Below are positions 1-8,100 of a DNA stretch of 8,342 nucleotides, one piece after another. Position numbers and translations under genes: made by a program. This stretch comes from Acidimicrobiaceae bacterium (GTDB taxonomy: Bacteria; Actinomycetota; Acidimicrobiia; Acidimicrobiales; Palsa-688). The DNA lies in contig JAUTXM010000309.1 of assembly GCA_030838025.1 (NCBI GenBank), positions 1 to 8,342 of the forward strand, given 5' to 3'. The notes beneath the pieces were generated by a model, which worked only from the letters and a program-made list of their open reading frames with translations, did not search any database and was not told the DNA's origin. Numbering within the stretch: position 1 is the stretch's first letter; each line of letters begins with the position of its first letter.

Positions 1-1
1 C

Positions 2-325
2 TCGGACATCCTGGCCGCCGACCAGCCCCGCCAGATCACACCCAAGGTGATCCTGGAGGCGACCGCCAGCACCTTCGGATTCACCGTCGACGAGCTGTGC
101 GGAACCAGCCGCCGGCGCCCGCTGGTCAACGCCCGCCAGATCAGCATGTACGTCTTCCGGGAGCTGACCGACTTCAGCTACCCGGCCATCGCCCGTGAGT
201 TCGGGGGCCGGGACCATACGACGGTCATCCACGCGGTCGCCAAGATCTCGCAGCTGATGAAGGAACGCCGCCAGGTGTACGACCAGGCCACGCAGTTGAT
301 CCAGCGGGTCAGGGGCGGCGGGTGA
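2..325 (+). CDS. dnaA: Chromosomal replication initiator DnaA, C-terminal fragment (domain IV)
   Basis: This is the 3' end of dnaA; the left window edge removes domains I to III, including the AAA+ ATPase. The visible 107 residues are open from base 2 and form domain IV, the helix-turn-helix that reads DnaA boxes at oriC. The family signature GGRDHTTVIHA lies at bases 203-235; its Asp-His-Thr-Thr core contacts bases in the box. It is preceded by the basic loop (TSRRRPLVNARQ) and by the helix YPAIAREF. The protein ends in a short Gly tail (RVRGGG) soon after the last helix, which is normal for the family. The downstream order dnaN-recF-dciA-gyrB-gyrA confirms the identity. Internal GTG codons, such as the one at 47, are not starts because conserved domain IV sequence continues upstream of them. 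Confidence 0.97.
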   Translation, partial: SDILAADQPRQITPKVILEATASTFGFTVDELCGTSRRRPLVNARQISMYVFRELTDFSYPAIAREFGGRDHTTVIHAVAKISQLMKERRQVYDQATQLIQRVRGGG

Positions 326-328
326 CGC

Positions 329-344
329 CCACGGCCGGCCGTGG
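329..344. terminator. Perfect 16-bp GC palindrome just after dnaA, possible terminator
   Basis: CCACGGCCGGCCGTGG is a perfect inverted repeat starting four bases after the dnaA stop codon. As RNA it would form a six-pair GC stem with a CCGG loop. No T-tract follows (the next bases are CGGCCCTATT), so it is not a textbook Rho-independent terminator. Stem-only terminators have been proposed in high-GC actinobacteria. Its position at the end of dnaA fits termination or mRNA 3'-end protection, but it could equally be a protein-binding palindrome or chance in GC-rich DNA. Confidence 0.35.
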
Positions 345-510
345 CGGCCCTATTCGCGGTCCGGTGGATGTCACTGTGTCGAATCCTTGTGATTTCGGGG
401 GATCGAGTGAGGACTGTCCACCGACGGTTCGCGTTTTGGTCACACCCCTGTGGGAGTCTGGGGACATCGGCGGGATGACGCCGACCCACTTGACCAGCAC
501 GGACAGGGTG

Positions 511-519
511 TTGTCCACA
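511..519 (+). promoter_or_regulatory. DnaA box TTGTCCACA
   Basis: This is an exact match to the DnaA box favoured in high-GC actinobacteria and the only exact match in the dnaA-dnaN spacer. It lies 62 bases upstream of the dnaN start and beside a candidate -35 element at 521-526. Bound DnaA could therefore act in origin assembly, in repression of dnaN, or both. Confidence 0.7.
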
Positions 520-520
520 A

Positions 521-549
521 TTCACAGCCCCTACTACTGCTGTTAACGA
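521..549 (+). promoter_or_regulatory. Candidate dnaN promoter
   Basis: TTCACA (521-526) matches five of six bases of the -35 consensus. A 17-base spacer leads to TAACGA (544-549), preceded by TG at 541-542 as in an extended -10. The -10 match itself is poor, and CATAAT at 558-563 is a better hexamer but lies too close to the ribosome binding site (568-575) to leave a normal leader. The -35 abuts the DnaA box at 511-519. This is a weak prediction from consensus only. Confidence 0.27.
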
Positions 550-567
550 ATTGAATTCATAATGATT

Positions 568-575
568 GAGGAAGG
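568..575 (+). promoter_or_regulatory. Ribosome binding site that fixes the dnaN start
   Basis: GAGGAAGG ends six bases before GTG 582 and directly abuts TTG 576. A Shine-Dalgarno sequence cannot serve a start with zero spacing, so the GTG is the start. This gives the N-terminus MKFRCERD, which agrees with the usual beginning of actinobacterial DnaN. Confidence 0.8.
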
Positions 576-581
576 TTGCCG

Positions 582-1853
582 GTGAAGTTTCGATGCGAGC
601 GTGACGTTTTGCTGGAGGCCCTCACGACTGCTGGTCGGGCCATCGCCAGCCGCGGGGGCGCGTTGCCGGTGCTGTCGGGTGTGCGCCTGGAGACGGTGGG
701 CGACGACCTGCGGGTGGTGGGCACCGATCTCGACCTGACCATCCAGGTGTCGGTCGGGGTCTCGGTGTCGACGCCCGGTGTGGTCGTCGCTCCGGGCCGG
801 TTGGTCACCGACATCGTCCGGGCCCTCGACCCGGGGGCGGTCACGGTGGAATCCGACAACGACGAAGACGAGTTGCGGATCAGCTCGGGTCGCTCACATT
901 TCGCGGTGCGGACCCATCCGGCCGGGGACTTCCCCCGCCTGCCACCGATTTCGGGCGAAGCCGTGAAGCTGCCGGCCACGGGGCTGACCGAGGCGTTGCG
1001 CCAGGTGGTGCGGGCCGCCTCGAGTGAGGACTCCCGGCCCATCCTGACCGGGGTCCTGATGGCGGCTGAGCAGGGCGGGCTGCGGCTGGTGGCGACCGAC
1101 TCTTACCGGCTGGCGGTGCGGGACCTCCCGGGCATCGGTGTGTTGCGTGAGGACCAGCACGTGCTCGTACCCTCCCGGGCCTTGGCCGAGCTGCAGCGGC
1201 TCCTGACGTCGGCAGCCAAGAGCTCGGCCGCCGCGCCGGCCCCCGTTGTCCCGCCTGCCGTCTCGGATGCGCCGGCGGCGCCGCCCGAGGAGGGGGCGGA
1301 CGTGACTGCGGACCCCGTTACCGCCGCTACGGCCACCGCTGGGCCCGCCGCGGGCGCCACGCCTAGCGCGGGCGAGGACGGCCCGGCCGCCATCCTGCGC
1401 CTGGGCGAGCACGACGCCACCTTCGAGTTGGGCTCGGTCAAGCTGACCACCCGGTTGATCGAAGGCGATTTCCCCAACTACCGGGCCCTGATCCCGAGCA
1501 ACTACCCCAACAGTCTCATCGTCGGCCGCGACGCCCTGCTCGACGCAGTCCGGCGAGTGAAGCTCATGGTGCGTGACCCGACCACCCCGGTGCGCATCGC
1601 CATGCGCTCCGACGGCATCGAGCTCACCGTCATCACCCAGGACTGGGGCCAGGCGACCGAGGAGGTCGACGCCAAGTACGAAGGGGCCGAGATGGTCGTC
1701 GCCTTCAACCCCAACTACCTGATCGACGGTGTCGAGGCGATCACGAGTGACGAGGTCCAGCTGGAAACCCTCGACGCCCTCAAGCCGGCCACGTTGAAGC
1801 CGACGGAGGGGTCCGACTACCTCTACCTCCTGATGCCCGTTCGGGTGTCCTGA
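582..1853 (+). CDS. dnaN: DNA polymerase III sliding clamp (beta subunit), with an Ala/Pro-rich insertion
   Basis: DnaN forms the ring-shaped dimer that tethers the replicative polymerase and many repair proteins to DNA. The 423 residues contain the three clamp domains: domain I from MKFRCERDVLLEAL, domain II from about residue 120, and domain III after RLIEGDFPNY (291-300), a strongly conserved motif. The end YLYLLMPVRVS corresponds to the conserved LLMPVRL forming part of the partner-binding pocket. The GTG start is chosen for GAGGAAGG six bases upstream; TTG at 576 would lie against that site. Family members are usually about 365-400 residues. The excess is a low-complexity stretch at about residues 211-269, rich in Ala, Pro, Gly, Thr and acidic residues, placed between the helix AELQRLL and the strand AAILRLGE of domain II. 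The frame is intact on both sides, so this is an in-frame loop insertion. recF follows after 43 bases. Confidence 0.97.
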   Translation: MKFRCERDVLLEALTTAGRAIASRGGALPVLSGVRLETVGDDLRVVGTDLDLTIQVSVGVSVSTPGVVVAPGRLVTDIVRALDPGAVTVESDNDEDELRISSGRSHFAVRTHPAGDFPRLPPISGEAVKLPATGLTEALRQVVRAASSEDSRPILTGVLMAAEQGGLRLVATDSYRLAVRDLPGIGVLREDQHVLVPSRALAELQRLLTSAAKSSAAAPAPVVPPAVSDAPAAPPEEGADVTADPVTAATATAGPAAGATPSAGEDGPAAILRLGEHDATFELGSVKLTTRLIEGDFPNYRALIPSNYPNSLIVGRDALLDAVRRVKLMVRDPTTPVRIAMRSDGIELTVITQDWGQATEEVDAKYEGAEMVVAFNPNYLIDGVEAITSDEVQLETLDALKPATLKPTEGSDYLYLLMPVRVS

Positions 1854-1896
1854 GCGGCGTCGGTCGCGCTCGCCCGAACACGGGAGGCCAGCTCGG

Positions 1897-2979
1897 GTGC
1901 ACCTCGACCGCCTGTGGATCACCGACTTCCGCAACTACCACACGGCGGAGCTGGCGCCCGCCCCAACCGGGTTGACGGTCATCGTCGGCAACAACGGCGA
2001 AGGCAAGACCAACCTGCTCGAAGCGGTCGGGTACCTCGCCACCCTGCGCTCGTTTCGCGGGGCGCCGCCCGAGGCCCTCGTTCGGGTGGGCGCCGACCAG
2101 GCGATCGTTCGGGCCGAGGCCGACCGGGACGGCCGACGGCTCCTGATCGAGGCCGAGCTGCGGCCCAACGGTCGGGACCGAGTGCAGGTCAACCGCCAAC
2201 CCCTCCGGCGGGCCCGGGACCTGCTGGGCGCCCTGCAGGTCAGCGTCTTCGCGCCCGACGACCTGGCGCTGATCAAGGCCGGGCCCCAGGGCCGCCGTGA
2301 CTACCTCGACGACCTCCTCGTCGCCCTCCACCCCCGCCACGACGCGCTCCGCAGCGACCTCGACCGGATCCTCAAGCAGCGCAACGCCCTGCTCAAACAG
2401 GCCGGCGGCAACCCCCGCCCCGCCGCCGACATCATCACGACGCTCGACGTCTGGGACCAGAAACTGGCCGAGACCGGCACCGCGGTCGCCGAGGCCCGTG
2501 CCGGCCTCTTGCTCAGCCTCGGGCCCGAGTTGGCGGCGGTCTACGACCGGGTGGCCGAGCGGGCGGCCCACGTTACGGTCGGCTACCAGCGCAGCTGGGA
2601 CGGCCCGCTGGCCTCCGCCCTGGCCGCGGCCCGGGGCGACGACCTGCGCCGCGGCGTCACCACGCTCGGGCCGCAGCGCGACGACCTGATCGTGGGCCTG
2701 GGCGGCCTGGCGTCGCGCACCCACGCCTCCCAGGGCGAGCAGCGCTCACTGGCCCTCGCCCTGCGCCTGTCCGGACACCTCCTCGTGACCCGCGAACTGG
2801 GTGGTCCCCCGCTGCTGCTGCTCGACGACGTGTTCTCCGAGCTCGACGCCGACCGCTCGGCCGCCCTGCTCGACTCGCTCCCGCCCGGCCAGGCCCTCGT
2901 CACCACCACGGGAGAGTTGCCGGCGCACGCTCGCCCGGCGCTGGTCGTCCGGGTGGAGGGGGGAAAAATCCTCCCGTGA
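1897..2979 (+). CDS. recF: DNA replication and repair protein RecF
   Basis: RecF is an SMC/ABC-like ATPase that binds DNA at single-strand gaps and stalled forks and, with RecO and RecR, helps load RecA. The 360 residues are a normal length. The start MHLDRLWITDFRNYHTAEL matches the conserved RecF N-terminus (L..FRNY). Walker A is GNNGEGKT at residues 31-38. The ABC signature SQGEQRSLALAL begins at residue 278. Walker B LLLLDDVFSELD has its paired Asp at 310-311, followed by the D-loop. GTG 1897 has GGGAGG (1882-1887) nine bases upstream. The gene sits 43 nt after dnaN and probably shares its transcript. Its stop overlaps a GTG in a GTGA arrangement at 2976-2979, but the reading frame opened there is doubtful. 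No gnd gene lies between dnaN and recF, unlike in Streptomyces and mycobacteria. Confidence 0.97.
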   Translation: MHLDRLWITDFRNYHTAELAPAPTGLTVIVGNNGEGKTNLLEAVGYLATLRSFRGAPPEALVRVGADQAIVRAEADRDGRRLLIEAELRPNGRDRVQVNRQPLRRARDLLGALQVSVFAPDDLALIKAGPQGRRDYLDDLLVALHPRHDALRSDLDRILKQRNALLKQAGGNPRPAADIITTLDVWDQKLAETGTAVAEARAGLLLSLGPELAAVYDRVAERAAHVTVGYQRSWDGPLASALAAARGDDLRRGVTTLGPQRDDLIVGLGGLASRTHASQGEQRSLALALRLSGHLLVTRELGGPPLLLLDDVFSELDADRSAALLDSLPPGQALVTTTGELPAHARPALVVRVEGGKILP

Positions 2980-2998
2980 CGCCGAGGTGCGCCGTGGT

Positions 2999-3005
2999 GG
3001 GGGAG
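2999..3005 (+). promoter_or_regulatory. Possible ribosome binding site for a long form of DciA
   Basis: GGGGGAG lies five bases upstream of GTG 3011. It is the best Shine-Dalgarno-like site before the dciA frame; the alternative start GTG 3170 has only G-rich sequence (GGGG at 3160-3163) in front of it. In such G-rich DNA a match of this kind can arise by chance, so it supports but does not settle the upstream start. Confidence 0.4.
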
Positions 3006-3010
3006 TGGGC

Positions 3011-3505
3011 GTGGCCCGGGACGAGTCCGGCCGGGACGCGACGCGAGCGGGCAAGCGCACTCGAGCGCCGCGGCCGCTGCACCGCCGGGGCGCGACGCGA
3101 GCGGGCAAGCGCACTCGAGCGCCGCGGCCGCTGCACCGCCGGGGCCCTACCACGGGGTCGGGGCGTCTCGTGAGCCCCTGGAAACCGCTGCCCGGGGAGG
3201 CGCCCGAGCCCCGGCCCGTCGGGGATTCGCTCCCCCGGCTGGCCCGCTCCCTCGGCGCGCCGACGCCCGCGGAGTTGAGCGCCATCTTCTCCCGGTGGGA
3301 CGAGATCGTCGGGCCCGCGATTGCCGCCGAGGCGTGGCCGCTGCAGGTCAAAGACGGGGTGCTGCGCCTCGGTGTCGAGCATCCCGCGTGGGCGACGCAA
3401 CTGATGTTCCTGGCCCCTGAGTTGGTGCGAAAGGTGACATCGGCGACGGGCGAAACAGGGGTTCACAAAATCGAGGTGAAAGTGGTGCCAAGGCGCCCGA
3501 AGTGA
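3011..3505 (+). CDS. dciA: DciA-type (DUF721) replication protein, probable helicase loader/operator
   Basis: The conserved part, from about base 3215 on, is a DUF721 domain: LARSLGAPTPAEL, then FSRWDEIVGP, a strand pair with DGVLRLGVEHP, and the WATQL motif whose Trp is residue 127 (74 from the shorter start). DciA is thought to interact with the DnaB helicase and support its loading or activity where DnaC is absent; the Trp-containing motif matters in the mycobacterial protein. The position between recF and gyrB is the standard one. The start is uncertain. GTG 3011 has GGGGGAG five bases upstream and gives 164 residues, with a very basic N-terminus made of two copies of ATRAGKRTRAPRPLHRRG. 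GTG 3170 gives a compact 111-residue protein beginning MSPWKPLPG. Mycobacterial DciA also has an Arg-rich N-terminal region, which favours the long form without proving it. Confidence 0.85.
   Translation: MARDESGRDATRAGKRTRAPRPLHRRGATRAGKRTRAPRPLHRRGPTTGSGRLVSPWKPLPGEAPEPRPVGDSLPRLARSLGAPTPAELSAIFSRWDEIVGPAIAAEAWPLQVKDGVLRLGVEHPAWATQLMFLAPELVRKVTSATGETGVHKIEVKVVPRRPK
3037..3144. repeat. Two perfect 54-bp tandem repeats between recF and the DciA domain
   Basis: Bases 3037-3090 and 3091-3144 are identical. Similarity extends a few bases leftward with one mismatch at 3036. The unit is extremely GC-rich and contains CTCGAG and GCGGCCGC. At 54 bases (18 codons) it leaves reading frames open. In the dciA frame each copy encodes the same 18-residue peptide with six Arg and one Lys. 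The exact identity suggests a recent duplication or ongoing homogenisation. There are no spacers, so it is not a CRISPR array. Confidence 0.95.
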
Positions 3506-3524
3506 CCGCCTGTCACACCCTGTC

Positions 3525-3533
3525 TGGTAAACT
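3525..3533 (+). promoter_or_regulatory. Candidate extended -10 promoter for gyrB-gyrA
   Basis: TGGTAAACT has the TGn extension followed by TAAACT, fitting the TAnnnT pattern typical of actinobacterial housekeeping -10 elements. No well-spaced -35 is visible; GTGACC at 3502-3507 is 20 bases away. Transcription from here would give a leader of about 75 bases before gyrB. The 111-base gap after dciA is the largest gap between genes after the dnaA-dnaN spacer (if dciA uses the upstream start), which suits a separate gyrase promoter. Gyrase promoters are often supercoiling-sensitive, but nothing here shows that directly. Confidence 0.4.
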
Positions 3534-3616
3534 ACAACGGTCGCGTTTCTTGGCCTTGACCTGCTGTTTTTCGGCTGAGACGCCCCCTATCCACGAAGTC
3601 AGACGAGGTCGCGTTC

Positions 3617-5572
3617 ATGGCGATGCAAGCACGAATTGAGGACTCGGACCCGAGGCGCGTCCAAGGGTCCTACAGCGCCAAGGATATGGCGGTTCTCGAG
3701 GGGCTGGACCCGGTCCGAAAGCGGCCCGGGATGTACATCGGTTCGACCGGCCTGACCGGCCTGCACCACCTGGTGTGGGAGGTCGTCGACAACTCCGTCG
3801 ACGAGGCGATGGCGGGCTACTGCGACCACATCGATGTGACCCTGCTCGGCGACGGGGGCTGCCGGGTGATCGACAACGGGCGGGGCATCCCCATCGACAT
3901 CAACCCCCAGTACAAGATTTCCGGCGTCGAGATCGCCCTGACCAAGCTGCACGGCGGGGGCAAGTTCGGCGGCCAGGGCTACAAGGTCTCGGGCGGCCTC
4001 CACGGCGTCGGGGTGTCGGTTGTCAACGCCTTGTCGAGCCGGCTGGTGGTCGAGGTGGATCGGGACGGGCAGCGGTACCGCATGGAGTTCGCCGACGGCG
4101 GCAAGGTGACCGCCAAGCTGGCGGTCGTGGGCCCCGCCCCCCGCGGGCGCCTGGGCACCATCGTCACCTTCTGGCCCGACGCCAAGATCTTCGAGGACAC
4201 CCAGTTCCGGGCCCAGACCATCGTCGAGCGCCTCCAGGTCTACGCCTTCTTGAACGCGGGCCTCGAGATCCGCTTCACCGACAAGCGTGAAGGCCACGAC
4301 CACACGCCGATCACCTACCAGTACGCGGGCGGCATTATCGACTTCGTCGGCCACCTCAACGCGTCCAAGGAGGCGCTGTTCAAGCGGGTCGCCCATTTCG
4401 ATGCCGCCGAGGACGACGGCGAGGTGTCGGTCGCCCTGCAATGGAACACCGGCTACTACGAGGGGATCCACAGCTTCGCCAACGGCATCTCGACCAACGA
4501 GGGCGGGATGCACGAGGAGGGCTTCAAGAAGGCGCTGACGGCGGTCATCAACCGCTACGCCCGGGCCAAGGGGGCACTCAAGGAGAAGGACGAGAACCTG
4601 CTCGGTGAGGACATCCGCGAAGGCCTCACCGCCATCGTGTCGGTCAAGCTGCGCGATCCGCAGTTCGAGGGGCAGACCAAGGCCAAGTTGGGCAACGTTC
4701 CCATGCGTTCCCTCGTCGAGCGGGCGACCAACGAGAAGCTGGCCGAGTGGCTGGAGGAGCACCCGAGCGAGGGCCGTCAGATCCTCGCCAAGGCGGTCCA
4801 GGCGGCCCGGGCCCGGGTAGCCGCCCGCTCGGCGCGCGATGCCACCCGGCGCAAGTCGGCCCTGGAGGGCGCGGGGCTCCCGGGCAAGCTGACCGACTGC
4901 CGCACCAAGAACGCACACGAAGCGGAGTTGTTCATCGTCGAGGGCGACTCAGCGGGCGGCTCCGCCATCCGGGCCCGCAACCCCGAATACCAGGCGATCC
5001 TCCCCATCCGGGGCAAGATCTTGAACGTCGAGCGGGCTCGCATCGACCGCATGCTCAAGAACAACGAGATCCAGGCGCTCATCTCGGCCATCGGCGCCGG
5101 GCTGGGCGACGACTTCGATGCCGGCAAGACCCGGTACGGCAAGGTCATCATCCTGGCCGACGCCGATGTGGACGGCAGCCACATCCGGACGTTGCTGCTC
5201 ACCTTTTTCTTCCGCCAGATGCGTCCGCTCATCGAGGGCGGCCACGTCTTTGCGGCCCAGCCGCCGCTGTTCTCGACGCTGGTGGGCAAGGAGAAGATCT
5301 ACCTGAAGGACGAGGTGGCCCGGCAACGATTCCTCGACGAGCACCCCAACCACAAGAACGAGTTCAACCGCCTGAAGGGCTTGGGCGAGATGGACTGGAA
5401 CGAACTCGGTGATACGACCATGAACCGCGACCACCGGACCCTGCTACGCATCGACGTCGAGCAGGCGGCGATCGCCGACGAGGTGTGCAGCATCTTGATG
5501 GGCGACGACGTCGAGTTGCGCAAGCACTTCATCACCACCAACGCCGGCGACGTCCGGTTCCTCGACATTTAG
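3617..5572 (+). CDS. gyrB: DNA gyrase subunit B
   Basis: GyrB is the ATPase subunit of the type II topoisomerase that introduces negative supercoils and relieves positive ones ahead of forks. The 651 residues cover the whole protein. The GHKL ATP site shows EVVDNSVDEA (Asn59, equivalent to E. coli Asn46), DNGRGIPID (Asp86, equivalent to Asp73) and the glycine-rich lid GGGKFGGQGYKVSGGLHGVG. The QTK loop (FEGQTKAKLGN, Gln353-Lys355) contacts ATP phosphate. The TOPRIM domain has EGDSAGG (Glu442) and DADVDG (515-520), the metal-binding acidic residues. The end HFITTNAGDVRFLDI is the usual GyrB C-terminus. ATG 3617 has ACGAGG eight bases upstream (3603-3608); ATG 3623 is a minor alternative. After EGDSAGGSA the widely conserved Lys is Ile451. 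gyrA follows 11 bases downstream in the same operon. Confidence 0.98.
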   Translation: MAMQARIEDSDPRRVQGSYSAKDMAVLEGLDPVRKRPGMYIGSTGLTGLHHLVWEVVDNSVDEAMAGYCDHIDVTLLGDGGCRVIDNGRGIPIDINPQYKISGVEIALTKLHGGGKFGGQGYKVSGGLHGVGVSVVNALSSRLVVEVDRDGQRYRMEFADGGKVTAKLAVVGPAPRGRLGTIVTFWPDAKIFEDTQFRAQTIVERLQVYAFLNAGLEIRFTDKREGHDHTPITYQYAGGIIDFVGHLNASKEALFKRVAHFDAAEDDGEVSVALQWNTGYYEGIHSFANGISTNEGGMHEEGFKKALTAVINRYARAKGALKEKDENLLGEDIREGLTAIVSVKLRDPQFEGQTKAKLGNVPMRSLVERATNEKLAEWLEEHPSEGRQILAKAVQAARARVAARSARDATRRKSALEGAGLPGKLTDCRTKNAHEAELFIVEGDSAGGSAIRARNPEYQAILPIRGKILNVERARIDRMLKNNEIQALISAIGAGLGDDFDAGKTRYGKVIILADADVDGSHIRTLLLTFFFRQMRPLIEGGHVFAAQPPLFSTLVGKEKIYLKDEVARQRFLDEHPNHKNEFNRLKGLGEMDWNELGDTTMNRDHRTLLRIDVEQAAIADEVCSILMGDDVELRKHFITTNAGDVRFLDI

Positions 5573-5583
5573 GCAGCGCACTG

Positions 5584-8099
<2,516 letters not shown>

Positions 8100-8100
<1 letters not shown>

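Larger units (their letters stand above)
326..581. other. dnaA-dnaN intergenic region, candidate oriC or part of it
   Basis: This 256-bp spacer is the commonest place for oriC in actinobacteria. It holds one exact DnaA box of the high-GC type (TTGTCCACA, 511-519). Weaker matches are TTGGTCACA (436-444), CTGTCCACC (414-422), CAATTCACA (518-526, overlapping the good box) and, on the other strand, TGTGTCGAA (375-383). A patch at 541-568 is about 75% A+T (21 of 28 bases) in otherwise GC-rich DNA and could be the unwinding element; AATGATTG at its right end resembles DnaA-trio spacing. The number of good boxes is low for a complete actinobacterial origin. The main origin could instead lie upstream of dnaA, outside the window, with this spacer serving mainly dnaN control. 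Confidence 0.45.

Noticed and set aside
322..546. A 74-codon plus-strand frame in the dnaA-dnaN spacer, opening with GTG that overlaps the dnaA stop.
   Set aside because: It has no recognisable motif or usual start context, and it runs through the DnaA boxes and the palindrome. Open frames of this size are expected in GC-rich DNA.
558..563. CATAAT as the dnaN -10 element.
   Set aside because: It matches five of six bases, but transcription would begin near 570, inside the ribosome binding site, and no -35 is found at the right distance. It is better seen as part of the AT-rich patch.
576..581. TTG 576 as the dnaN start, adding two residues.
   Set aside because: The Shine-Dalgarno GAGGAAGG ends directly at this codon, leaving no spacing, whereas GTG 582 has six bases and gives the conserved MKFRCERD start.
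1212..1388. A compensated frameshift in dnaN as the explanation of the Ala/Pro-rich stretch.
   Set aside because: Clamp sequence is in the same frame before and after, and dnaN is longer than usual by about the size of the stretch, so an in-frame insertion is the simpler reading.
894..1934. Long minus-strand open frame opposite dnaN; similar ones lie at 1780-2724, 3599-4918 and 5998-7329.
   Set aside because: They are antisense shadows of strongly conserved genes in GC-rich DNA, with low-complexity, family-less translations.
3037..3144. A CRISPR-like repeat.
   Set aside because: The two copies are directly adjacent with no spacers, and no cas genes are present.
5485..5583. An N-terminal extension of gyrA reading back into gyrB.
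   Set aside because: The extra residues are an out-of-frame reading of the conserved gyrB C-terminus. ATG 5584 is the first good start after the gyrB stop.
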